This document shows, in pieces, positions 33,662-43,777 of a stretch of 64,000 bases of DNA. Source of the DNA: Hetaerina americana (lineage: Eukaryota > Arthropoda > Insecta > Odonata > Calopterygidae); NCBI GenBank assembly GCA_022747635.1, contig JAKTNV010000009.1, positions 70,330,407 through 70,394,406 of the forward strand, written 5' to 3'. A program made the position numbers and the translations under genes. Numbering within the stretch: the stretch's first letter is position 1; every line of letters starts with the position of its first letter. The notes beneath the pieces were generated by a model that saw only the letters and a list, made by a program, of their open reading frames with translations, had not been told where the DNA came from and did not search any database.

Positions 33662-34090
33662 TAACCACAACTACCAAATAAATATTTTGTGACTCCCAAC
33701 AAAACACAATCCAGCATCCTACTCTACATCAGGTCCGTCTTCATCTCTGAGTACTTCCTTCCTCCCTTCATCCCGTCCCAGCATCCCTATCCTGTTTCTT
33801 CCCTTTCCTCGTTTGCCTAAAATTCTCCCCTCTATCACAGTCTTCAATATCCCACTGCCGATCAATACGCCCTTCATCCATTTTTCCTACCTCCATAGGA
33901 TTTCTCCTAAAAAAACCCCTCTCTTCGCCCACCATACCAAGTACTTCCTCATTTGATTTCTTCTCTGTCCATTTCACCTTCTCCATTCTTCTCCACACCC
34001 ACATTTCAAAAGCCTCCAATCTACGTCTACACACCTGTATTCTCCTGCTTCAATGACCAGGTTTCCGCACCGTTCATAGCTACGCTCAAT
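33662..34090 (-). mobile_element. LINE-B 3' fragment
   Basis: The minus frame 33768-34034 reads RRRLEAFEMWVWRRMEKVKW, TEKKSNEEVLGMVGEERGF, then MDEGRIDRQWDIEDC. It aligns almost codon for codon with 58620-58870 of the long LINE-B copy. Similarity continues through the 3' UTR (GATGTAGAGTAGGATGCTGG in both) up to CACAAAATA-TTATTT, which marks the family's 3' end. Confidence 0.8.
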
Positions 34091-35500
34091 TAATTGGTAA
34101 TTAAGCAATAATAATAATAATAATGGATGTTAATAATGTATTTATGGCAGTGCAACAATAAAATAAAACAGATTGGAACTGCGAAATATTTTACGCTTTT
34201 GTTCATATATGAAAATATGTTAAATTTGTAATGCCAGTGATTAAAACTTGTTCTTTAGCAATTACTTTTGTCGAGCTTCATGGAGGTTATCTCTCGACAA
34301 AAATGTATAACCTAAGCACTATAGTTACCTTGTATGATAAAAATTTGGACATCTTTTGTTGAAGGAATATGTATAGTGCAGCAATGCCTTTACTTTTGAC
34401 CTACAGAGTTAGCTTATAAGTTTTTTAACTATAATTGTATTGTTTTTATTTATCTATATGCATAATAAATACTAGATCTGTAGTAATTTTCAAGTTATTC
34501 ATCTATTGTTTGAGTTAAGTTTATTAATTTTTCATAGAGTAGGCATCGAGTTTAGCCACTCCTCGGCTGCCCTCTGAGTTTCCAGACGGCGTTAATGAAT
34601 CGGATCGGTTCACAATCATTTAGCTTGTTTTGCGTCGGCTTTCCTGACTTTTCGACGGAGTGATTAATTAGCTACATGTTTTTAACTGAAGTACGTTGTA
34701 AAATTCGTATCATGTCAAAAATATTTGGTTGTTTCAAACATATTCCATGCACTTTATCTTGTGTTCCCATAATGGGAGAAGGTTACCATCCTCGCTTGAA
34801 CCTTCACATTGTATTTTCTCCTTTGCAAGCTCAGAATATGAAAAATGGAATGATTTTAGATGTCGGACAACTCTCCTCTTGGTACATTGCACCATTGCAC
34901 TAAGATTTCAGTGCAGTTAAAATTCCTACTCTTTAGTTGATGGTTCAGAAGAAGTTTTCCATTAAAAAAATAATTATTATAAATTTTTAAGGATACATAA
35001 TACTCAAAGAGGCCGTTAACTTACTAGACGAAGGAATGGTAAATTTTCATTGAGATTTGTTAATTTTTATTCACGTGAATTTCGACTTTTGACAAGCTAT
35101 CTTGAATATCTGCTTTCATATATATTCCTAGTCGGGACCTGAAAGATTCAGATCCGTTCAAATCAAGTCATAGAGATCAATCCAAAGGTTGGTTTTTAAT
35201 AGGTAATGTTAGAATTTACCTAATATTAGCTTCAGCGTCGTGTTCGAATTAACGAATCAGGGTGGAGGGGAAAGAGAACCTTTCTCAACGCGCTCAGGAG
35301 GATCTGGTAACCGAAAAATCATACAGATTGGGCGGAGTAGCTAAGTTAACCTGCTCCGCACACCCGCGCCAATCTCAAATCCTCTCTTCGTGTGAACAAT
35401 TATTTTTGCCATTATTCCATGATCTGCCTCACGTTTTATATCCTTCTATATTGGAAACCGTTGTAGTGAGACTGAAATGAATGAGTATTTCATTTCATTC
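34091..35500. other. No recognised gene; short AAT repeat
   Basis: A short (AAT)n run lies at about 34107-34124. Frames up to 75 codons have no recognised domain. Composition is AT-rich throughout. Confidence 0.5.
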
Positions 35501-35527
35501 AACACTTAAACTTTTGGATTCACCTTC

Positions 35528-35576
35528 AGTATGCTGAAGAGGGCTACATTGCGGCCGAAATACGCGTATTCGTATT
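35528..35576 (+). ncRNA. Second hammerhead ribozyme-like motif
   Basis: Plus strand: stem I AGUAUG (35528-35533), core CUGAAGA (35534-35540), stem II region GGGCUACAUUGCGGCC (35541-35556), core GAA (35557-35559), stem III AUA-CGCG-UAU (35560-35569), cleavage-site U (35570), then CGUAUU (35571-35576). CGUAUU pairs with AGUAUG at six positions, two of them G-U. All core positions fit. Stem II needs one bulged or mismatched base. A competing hairpin, CTTCAG-TATG-CTGAAG, overlaps the 5' part and lowers confidence. Confidence 0.4.
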
Positions 35577-35749
35577 CACCTTTCTTATTCCTTACCTTAT
35601 TTACCATTTACCCTTTGACTTGTGGCGTCAGCCAAATAATCTCATTTGTACATTATTTTGAAAGGTAAACTGTTTATGGCTATTGGAGTAATTCCTTTAT
35701 TTAAGATTTAAAACATTTTGACTTTAGCTGTACTTATTTTCGATAAACA

Positions 35750-35754
<5 letters not shown>

Positions 35755-35786
<32 letters not shown>
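35755..35786. repeat. (TA)n microsatellite
   Basis: A 32-base alternating TA run between the two hammerhead-like motifs. Confidence 0.97.
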
Positions 35787-35789
<3 letters not shown>

Positions 35790-35846
35790 GAATTAGAAGA
35801 AAATCGCGGAGAATGGGATGGTTTGGATAGCTGATGAAGGCTAATT

Positions 35847-35888
35847 CTTGGATTGATAACCCATTGTTATGGTGAAACTAGTCTTTGA
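35847..35888 (+). ncRNA. Decayed hammerhead-like motif
   Basis: Plus strand: UUGAUAA (35853-35859, two departures from CUGANGA), stem II CCCAU-UGUU-AUGGU, GAA, then AC-UA-GUC ending at 35883. The GAAAC-NN-GUC layout equals that of the 11-kb motif. Stem I is weak (UUGGA/UUUGA with G-U pairs). A clean CUGAUGA occurs at 35831-35837, but does not give an adjacent stem II. Probably a dead relative, or chance. Confidence 0.2.
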
Positions 35889-35892
35889 ACGC

Positions 35893-36620
35893 TTTCAATA
35901 TTTAATGCTAAATTTGATTTTATATACAGCCTCCATTGTACAGTATCTAAACAGATAAGATTTTGAACCGAGTTACTTATATAAGAATTCTACTAGGAAA
36001 GGTTCATAGCGTGGTCTGCTTTCCTCCATGAGTTACCGCTATAGCCATAATGGTTTCATCCCTTCTAGAAAGTAATGATTATTATGGTAAGCACGTAATC
36101 ATAGAGGTCGTTAGAGGCAATATATGATTATCATTTAAATAGGCTGTAGTTGAACTAGGATTAAATAAGGGTATCTATGCAGTAAATATGTTTATCTGCC
36201 TGTTAAATTGGACTAGAGTGATACTTCATTCCTCCTTTGCTACTGACCCGGAAATGCCACAGACAGTAGTTACCCATACGCATAGATAAATGGATAGAAA
36301 ATAGAAAGCGGGAGCGTTACGTCGGCCTAGTGGTTAAAAAATCCTTCTATGACCAGTAGCTTAGGAGAGTGGATGGCTATTCTTGAAGACATCAGGGAGA
36401 ACTGTTGTGTTGTATCTTGTCAAAGAGTGTCCAAACTTGTTTCTAAATATCCCCTCTATCTCTCACAGACGACCCGACAATCTGCACCTAATTCTTCCCC
36501 CTCATCACTGCCCTCCGAACCCAACTCCTTCCTCCCACAACTCCAGGGTCTTATCCCTGTCTTCGATTACGCTGTAAAACATGCCCACTCACATTCCACT
36601 GTCATCAGCCCAAACTGTTA
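35893..36620. other. No recognised gene
   Basis: AT-rich to 36300. CGTCGGCCTAGTGGTTAAAA (36320-36339) looks like an isolated tRNA-like A-box head, but no B box follows. The 92-codon frame 36349-36627 has no recognised domain. Confidence 0.4.
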
Positions 36621-36623
36621 CCT

Positions 36624-36712
36624 CTGAAAAATATTCAACCCCACCGGGATTTGAACCCGCGCCCTCAGGGTGGGAAGCCAGTACGTTAGCCCCCGCACCA
36701 TCTCGATCCCCC
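36624..36712 (-). repeat. tRNA-derived SINE head (SINE-1), copy 2
   Basis: On the minus strand it has GTGCGGGGGCTAACGTACTGG, then a perfect B box within GGGTTCAAATCCC, then GAATATTTTTCAGAGGTA, matching the 9.9-kb SINE-1 head almost throughout. The conserved body is not recognisable beyond this point. Confidence 0.7.
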
Positions 36713-38540
36713 AGTATTCCACCCGCCAGGACTCAATAATTTGCATTAAATTATCTTGTCTCTGCATCCTCAAATATTGACCTAATCCTTACTTTGGCAA
36801 TTACTCCTTTCTCATATCCGAAAGAATCCATGCATGCGAATTCTGCCGGCTGCCGGACGACAAATACGTATACTTCGAGGCTATTGCTTGATCAGCGCAC
36901 CAAAAGTTTCTCATCCAAGAACAATAAACGAGACATTATCATCGTTCGAGATTTCAATGGCTGTTACATTCTTATACGTCGAACTCCATTCATTAACTTC
37001 TCACTTCTCCAACTAAGGGCGATAATATTCTTGATTTGTAAGCAGTGAACATACTCGAAAAAGTCTTAATTATAGAAACTATTAAAGGAACTAGTGAGCA
37101 CAGAGTAGTAAAAGCTAAGTTTTCTCTATTTCTGGCCCAAAATAAGGCACTCAGTGGAAAAATTTACTTGGATAAAAAGGGGACTACATTGTCTTAAAGT
37201 GTTTGCCATGGAGTTCATTTGCAATTTTTAAGAAATATGGTCATCACAGAAATACTGAGGATGCTTGAACTCACTTCCTTGATATCATGCTGTCCCAGTC
37301 AGCGGCTTATCCTCTAGTCAATTAATAAAAGAACGCACAAAATCTAGATGCCTATTCTTTCCCTACATTCACCTGTCATTCTACCTATATCGATACTTAG
37401 CCCCGACATTCCTAATTCGTTCCCTCATTCGGATTATATTCGTATCCTTAGCACCAACCCCTTACAAAATACCAATATATTTTCTAAGGGTTAACTCTCC
37501 AGCTAAAGTGGTGATAGTTAGTTCGCGAGGCTGGGTACAATCGTACATACGCCGTCATAAGAAGTAGTGGCCCTTCACCTGCACGGCCGGCGCGAGTGTA
37601 CTATTTTTCCCGGTTTTATATTGTAAATTGCATTAATCATCGGCCAAGACATCAATTATTTATTGAGGTAAATAATACTATTTCATTTTTCTTAATTGAC
37701 TGGTGCAACTTCAGTCCAGCGGCATTTGATATTAATTTTGCTTTAAGTTTTAGATCCCACGAGTTTTAAATTCACTTCATATAGTAATCCATTATGAAAA
37801 TACGGATCACTTGCCACATGATTTTATTAAATACTCTGAACATGCGTGCACGTCCATTTATAACCGTTTACAGTTGCTCTCAAAATTACAAGCTTTCACG
37901 AATGTTTTCCGGTATGTTGTTGATTGGCGAATGGGTCGATAGGTCGGCCATACTAACTAGAATAGAAATACCTGTGTGCACTTCTAAGTTTCACCTAGAT
38001 CCCATTAAAGGAGCGTCAAATGTCGCTTCGTTGGTTTCAAATATGCTGCTTTTAGTATCTATTGCTTTTGCTCTCCAAATAGAAAAATACTATTGAGTGA
38101 AAAGCTTACAGGCAAGCCTGCAAGCCTGTATGTTCCTAAAAACTTATAATTAAATTTGCATCGTGTTTTACACAAAACCGACCATTTATTAAAAGTATTT
38201 GAATAGCAGGAAAACCATGTCGAAGCCCCACAATTATCTCAAAGTACTTGAAAGGTAATTCCAAAAGCCTTACTTGGACGATTGGATGGTTCAAGTATAA
38301 AATGTGAACGCACAAAATGGGGTATTAGTGAAGTTATGCAAAATGTGATGATCGCATTGCTATTTCTATAGATGCATTTGTTTTATAGCACATGATGGAA
38401 CTTTTCTGTTATTTTAAAGTAATAAGTGACAATCCCTTCTATTCTGACTTAGATCTTCAATCATACGTAACTCATCCCATTTAGTTTCCCTATGTTTGCT
38501 TCTTTTTATTTTCCGGGAAGAGCATTTTGAGGGTTTATTT
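36713..38540. other. Long stretch without a recognised gene
   Basis: AT-rich. The frames at 36794-37048 and 37794-38096 (84 and 100 codons) have no recognisable family or splice context. Confidence 0.5.
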
Positions 38541-38544
38541 TTGT

Positions 38545-38830
38545 CACTTAATTTTCTTCACGAGACCACGCCAGATCACGTACACCCTCGTACAACCATT
38601 ATTTCAGTTTTTTTTTCCTTTTCACAATTTCTTCAATTTTTCATTTGCCTTATTTCCATGCCGCATATTTTAAAAGACCATCTTAAATCAACCACTTCCC
38701 GCACCCAAATACTTAAGGTATCTGTTTCCGTAACTCCCAATGTCTCTTCTCCATATAAGGTTATGCTCTTCCAAATGGTGAAGCAAATATTCCACCTTTA
38801 CCTTGAAATATCTTCGCTGCATAACAGAAT
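38545..38830 (-). pseudogene. Possible LINE-B-related C-terminal remnant
   Basis: On the minus strand near 38790-38680 one reads WKSITLYGEETLGVTETDTL, comparable with LIWSVAMYGAETWxLKKEDR of LINE-B, followed by degraded sequence with a VVRG segment. The match is short and needs mismatches. The mirror-image plus frame (38496-38834) is its shadow. Confidence 0.4.
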
Positions 38831-39480
38831 ATGATATCATTATTTTCTTATTCTACTGTTTCATATTCGTTCTCTTAATTCTATCGCACCCCTTCCGTCA
38901 GTTATTATAGTTATTTCAAAGTACAGTACCTGTATTTTCTAGTCTTGTACGTCAGCAAAGCTTCAACTAAATGCATAAATCGTTGACCTCTAAACTCAAA
39001 ACTCTTTGCTTTATTACTTACGGGTCATGTATTGTAGGTCATATTTATCTTGCATTAAAGGAATGAGCCATCATCAAATTTTAGTGTGACAAAATTTTTA
39101 TCATTGAATTCCATTCTATTTGGATTAGATTTCAGTTTTCATTCTCCCAAAGCTTGTTCCGCGTATGGTTTTAAAAAATAATAGAGAGGGAGATGCAACA
39201 TCACTGCCTTAATCTTGTGCTGCCTTCAAGTACTTTGATGTGAGTACCGTAAAGATGACTATGGCGTTACAGCAGTGTTATGTACCCATAGTGTGCGCTG
39301 TCATAAGATAAAATTACAGTACAAAAGCCAAAAGTGACCTATTTTCCCCGCCTGCCGCGCGCTCTCTTCGCCGCCTACAGAGCAAGTTTTATGCCAGCGA
39401 TGGACAGGTCTATGAAGAAGAAGCAATGAAGAGCAAATATATCCCGAGTATTGGGAAAATTGTATTAATATTGTAATTAT
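38831..39480. other. No recognised feature
   Basis: AT-rich spacer without repeats that I recognise. Confidence 0.45.
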
Positions 39481-39481
39481 A

Positions 39482-39735
39482 GGGGTGCGGTATTCCAGCA
39501 GGTAGAGCGCTGGGCTGCTGACCGGAGGGTCCATATTTCATTCCGGGTGAAGACTCTGGGTACCATCAGCTTCACACCCAAGCTGTGTGATTTTTCACAT
39601 ACGATGGAAAATTACAGGCGGCAAAGGGAACAGTACTGCCCTTTCCCTTACGCTTATGTGTGAATTCCTCACTCCCTATAGAGTTTAGTACGAGGAGACT
39701 TCTACGATCACTCATCAAATAAACCTTTGGCTGGA
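39482..39735 (+). repeat. tRNA-derived SINE (SINE-3), near full length
   Basis: The head GGTAGAGCGCTGGGCTGCTG (39501-39520) is a good tRNA-like A-box/anticodon-arm region. The B box is mutated (ATATTTCATTCC, expected GGTTCGATTCC). The body has GGGAACAGTACTGCCC, TATGTGTGAATTCCTCAC and ATAGAGTTTAGTACG, and is shared with 18,886-19,017. A retained T-rich ending or poly-A is not obvious. Confidence 0.7.
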
Positions 39736-40090
39736 ATACTGTAGATCTTACGGAAATAATTCCTACATTTAAATCACTTTTTAATTATACCAATGAATTT
39801 ATAAAATAACTAATAAACAGGTTTTTAAAAAGTATTTATGCAACAAAATGAAATTGAGTTATCATAAAAATGGGAAAGAATTTTTTAGTTTTAAATATTG
39901 TTTTTGATCGACATGGGCGATCGCGGGGCGCATACGTGTAGGTTGAGGACCGCGGTTTGGTGGGCCACAGATTTAGATGCATGCGTTTACAATTTTGATC
40001 TTTAATTAATGTTGTTCTGCTTGTGAGAGGAGGGACGGTACTATGGAATATAATCCTGAAAGCGAGTGATTGCCTTTCCATAATGCTGTG
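39736..40090. other. No recognised feature
   Basis: AT-rich run leading into the GC-rich block. Confidence 0.4.
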
Positions 40091-40780
40091 CTCCGAAAGC
40101 CGGAGGACTTTTTTCCGCGGCTAGCGGAGGCGCACAGGATTCGCGTCGGGGAGGGTGGGTGGGTGTGAGGTGGTAGGTGCACGAGGGAGGGGAGGGTGTG
40201 TAGAGGGGGTGGGAAAAGGAGCGGGGAGGGCGGCGGGAGACGGCGGCTTGTGGGTGTGTACCTACCCCGCGCGTCGAGTAGCTGAGAATGCGCAGGGCCG
40301 CATTCCGACTTGGACGTAGGGACTGCGGAGAGTGTCACCGGGGTGGGGGGTTGAGAAGTCGGGGGAGAGGGAGAGAAAGGGAAGGAATCGGTGGACAGCC
40401 GTGTCGGTGGGCGGAGTCTGTGCGGAGTAAGAGAGGCGGCTTATAACGGGAAGGAGCCGCCCACACGTGCCCCCTCTCCCTCCCTTCCGTGTCCCCTCAC
40501 ACCCCCTCCCAATCCCACACGACCTCCTGCGTGCTCCCCCTTTTCCTCCCCCGGAAATCCCAACTCCTCCGAGCCCTCTCCTCTCCTTCCGCATCCCGAG
40601 CAGACCTCCCAGGGTTAGCCGCTCCGCGAGGATAAATTCAGTCGCTGCACGGTTCACCCCCTCCCACTTCAACCCCACTCACGTTCCGGACCCCCCTCTC
40701 GCCAATTCCCTCCTCCGCGCCTTCACCCCACCCTTCTCTCTCTCTCAGTCCTCCCCCTTCCATTAACCCTTCCCCAGGGC
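40090..40780. other. GC-rich CpG block with abrupt strand-composition switch
   Basis: Up to about 40450 the + strand is strongly G-rich (GGGAGGGTGGGTGGGTGTG near 40149), and from about 40460 it is strongly C-rich (CCCCCTCCCAATCCC near 40502). CpGs are frequent. Frames of 75-138 codons on both strands are low-complexity and not believable as proteins. It is a candidate CpG island or promoter, without a supported transcript. Confidence 0.5.
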
Positions 40781-41170
40781 AGGACAGCTAGCAAGCATGG
40801 GAGAAATCTCAGCTGAAATGTCAAGCGGAGATTAGAATTACTTTCAAGTGATGGATACTTAGAAGAATACATTGTAGGTGAAATCTTAGGTGGGTGGGTC
40901 GGGACCTTAATAAGGAAAACGGAGAAAAGTGCCTGTAAATTTTCATTTAACTATTTCTCACCGTTAAACTCAGGGTATCACTGAAAAACCCTAATACTCA
41001 AGGAATTTAGCCTCATCTGAAATTTCGGGATGTTCCAGTTGGTTTGAGTAAAATATATTTGCATTAAAATCTGGAAAGCGCGTTAGATTGTCTGGAAAAC
41101 CGGGAAAACCTTGAAACTTCAGGTGAAATGGTTCTGCTGATAAGCTCTGTAATTTCTGCCGTTTTTTTAG

Positions 41171-41311
41171 GATGAGGGTGATGAAGTGTGTGATGATGAG
41201 CGGATTCCTTCTCCTGGAAAATTTCGGGGCATCATTGGTTTCTCCGGAGAAATTTGTTTCCGGAGCATGTTGCGATGGAACGGCCCACGTCTGTCGTTTA
41301 GCGCTGGATAG
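41171..41311 (+). CDS. Weak candidate terminal exon
   Basis: A pyrimidine tract and AG (TGCCGTTTTTTTAG, ending 41170) precede a frame reading DEGDEVCDDERIPSPGKFRG and ending at TAG 41309-41311, 46 codons. The acidic stretch looks protein-like but matches nothing I know. Other frames are open here too. Could easily be chance. Confidence 0.18.
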   Translation, partial: DEGDEVCDDERIPSPGKFRGIIGFSGEICFRSMLRWNGPRLSFSAG

Positions 41312-43621
41312 CCGTTGGGTAAAAATCTCCCGGAGGCAAAGACGCCTGACTTTGGCTAGGGCTTCCCATTTCTTTTTTATATGAATAGTGGTGAAATTTA
41401 AGGAGTTTGAGGAGAAGTCTTTCCGTGGTAAACTAAAATAAAAATAGATTTAAAAGACATTGCAAGACCATGTTTGAAAATCGTGATTCACGGCGAGAGA
41501 TCAATATCTTAAAATTTGTGGTGTGTTTTCTCGATCCCTTGGAGGAGATGATGTTAAACAATCGAGTATGTATGATTTAGAAAGAACAAGTGAACTTAAC
41601 TTGAGTCTTAAACAAAAACAAGATAAATTGTTTTCAGTACAATTGAATTAAAGCATAAAAATGTGACTCCGTGGTTTTTTAATAGAAAACATCAATGCTG
41701 TATCTTTGTCCAGATTTTCGCACATTAGATTAAGTGAAGTATCAAAGTTTAATCTTCATGGAGTCTCTTCTGGCAAGTTACACCTTGTGTGTACTTACAT
41801 ACACGAAAATACCTGTTACACAAATGCCGCCCTTTGCCGGGAGTGGGAATATCAGCGCCGTCAAAATCCAAAAGTCATAAGTACTCCCACTTTGCAGAGA
41901 ATATATATTCGCTAGAAGAAGATGAGGTGCCATTTTTCTCCTTTTGGAATTTTGAGAATTTTTAATATGATTCAGAATGATTCTCGAGCATGGTTTTCAG
42001 TCGAATGGGAGGGGTAGTCTACGGTCTTTATCCCGACCTCTTGGCTTTATTTGGCTTCTTAACACTATGACTAAAATTAATCTCCTCGATAAGGGAATAA
42101 TTAGTGTTTGCAGAATTAAAGGATCTAGGCTGCTTTTAAAATGTTTGATAACTTCTTTCATATCCTTCGTCGGCTGCAAAATTTTAGTTCTTATCACGAT
42201 CATAATAAATGGAATGCATGGACTGGAATGTTTTGAGGGCGCATGAGTTAATTTCACGCACTGAGATACTAGAGCATTCGTTTCCAACGGCTTCTGCTTG
42301 ATTCCACCTTATACTTGGAAATTTTCTGAAGTCAAGTCACGTTATGCTACAACCTTCGTTGCAGTACATACAGTTCTTGAGAGCTTTCCTTTAAGATGTT
42401 TTCAAAGTTTTAAGAAGGCTGATCGTTTTGAATAATAAGGCGTGTGATACAGAGACAAGGATGAATAACATACTGTCTGCAGCGAAAGGTATGATTTCCA
42501 ACCAAAGCAAGCACCCGTGTTAAAATACAGTTTGCCTGCGTGCCGAAATTGCATTTATTATGTGTGGAAGTCTGGAATCATACCGTCTTCAAAGTCTGCT
42601 TTCTTTGGTTTGCCTTTTAAAAATGCAGTAATGTGGTAGAAATTATTCTTCGGCATTGTAACAGGTGATTAGAGTAATCGTTTCGCCCACCTCCTCTGAA
42701 GTTAAATGATAACACCGTGATCAATGATTTTACCAGCCTCCTTGTTAAATTTTGGTCGCATTCGTCCATAATATGGATCCTTATATCTTAGAGCTCCTTT
42801 TCTTTGTTTACCAGCATTAAGAGCAAAGGGTTACTGTCTACAACCTCTCTACGCATCTTTCTTCCGATGGAGATAGCCTGTGTCTACACTACGGTAGCTC
42901 AGTCTTCTGCATCATGCTTCAGATAGAACTCAAGGCATCGCAGCTGACAAGTTTGGCATTTTTGTTAAACCTTAGAAGAATAAAATACTTTTACCTGCAA
43001 ATGTGTATGCCAAGTCTCGTCAATCTCTCGCGGATGGAGGTGAACCAGTTTCGTGGAGGCGTTTTACTTATTTTACTTTTTTGCCCTTTCGTTTTGATTC
43101 CGGAGACACGGTAATTAGCGGGAAGATAACTGTGAAATGAGAATACAGTCATAAAAGAATTACTTAGAGAAAAGAAAACCATTGGGCGAAGGGAAAGTAA
43201 GCCTACAAATCAAGTTCGTTTCCCATCTGGCCTTTGCTACGATTTTAGAGCTAATGTAAGATGCAGTATGGCAATCAGTTTGTCTTAGATCTCATGTCAT
43301 GTCTTCATTTCTCATAGCCTCCGACGCTTGAAATGGGTTTCCAAGAGGTGCAAACAGTCTTTTTGATGTGGTTACAAATTGTCCGTATGTATTCATTCAT
43401 ATCTTTTTTTCATTATTAACCTGCCGATCGATGTACAATGCAATCTGCATTATTTTTTCAGTGTATTATATATAATGGTAACTTTCAAGTCTTGTTTAAT
43501 GTAATGTTGTGAATTTGAATATCCAGGCTTCCCACCACAAACCTTTTTAGCATTGACAGATATATTTGAAGCTCAAAACATTTACTCTGAACTAACATAT
43601 CCCTCTTTTACTTTGTTTGCA

Positions 43622-43777
43622 GTGTTTCTTCGAGTTGAAGAGGACATGGATACTAAGCGCAAGCGCCGAAACTACTTTCTTGTTCCCGTTGGCCATGTGT
43701 GTGGAACCGGAAGTATGAAATCCGCCTTGAAGAGCCATCGAAGCGCTGGTGAAGCTATGAAACCGTCTTGCATTTAA
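43622..43777 (+). CDS. Weak candidate terminal exon
   Basis: A good acceptor (CTCTTTTACTTTGTTTGCAG, ending 43621) is followed by a frame reading VEEDMDTKRKRRNYFLVPVG and ending at the TAA 43775-43777. The internal KRKRR looks like a basic nuclear-localisation-type cluster. No family recognised, no upstream exon identified. Confidence 0.22.
   Translation: MFLRVEEDMDTKRKRRNYFLVPVGHVCGTGSMKSALKSHRSAGEAMKPSCI

Noticed and set aside
38104..38130. Palindrome-like ACAGGC...GCCTGT cluster
   Set aside because: Short, contains overlapping repeats of AAGCCTG, and has no context suggesting a regulatory site or element end.
40262..40678. 138-codon minus-strand glycine/arginine-rich frame
   Set aside because: It mirrors the G-rich/C-rich composition of the block, with overlapping frames on both strands.
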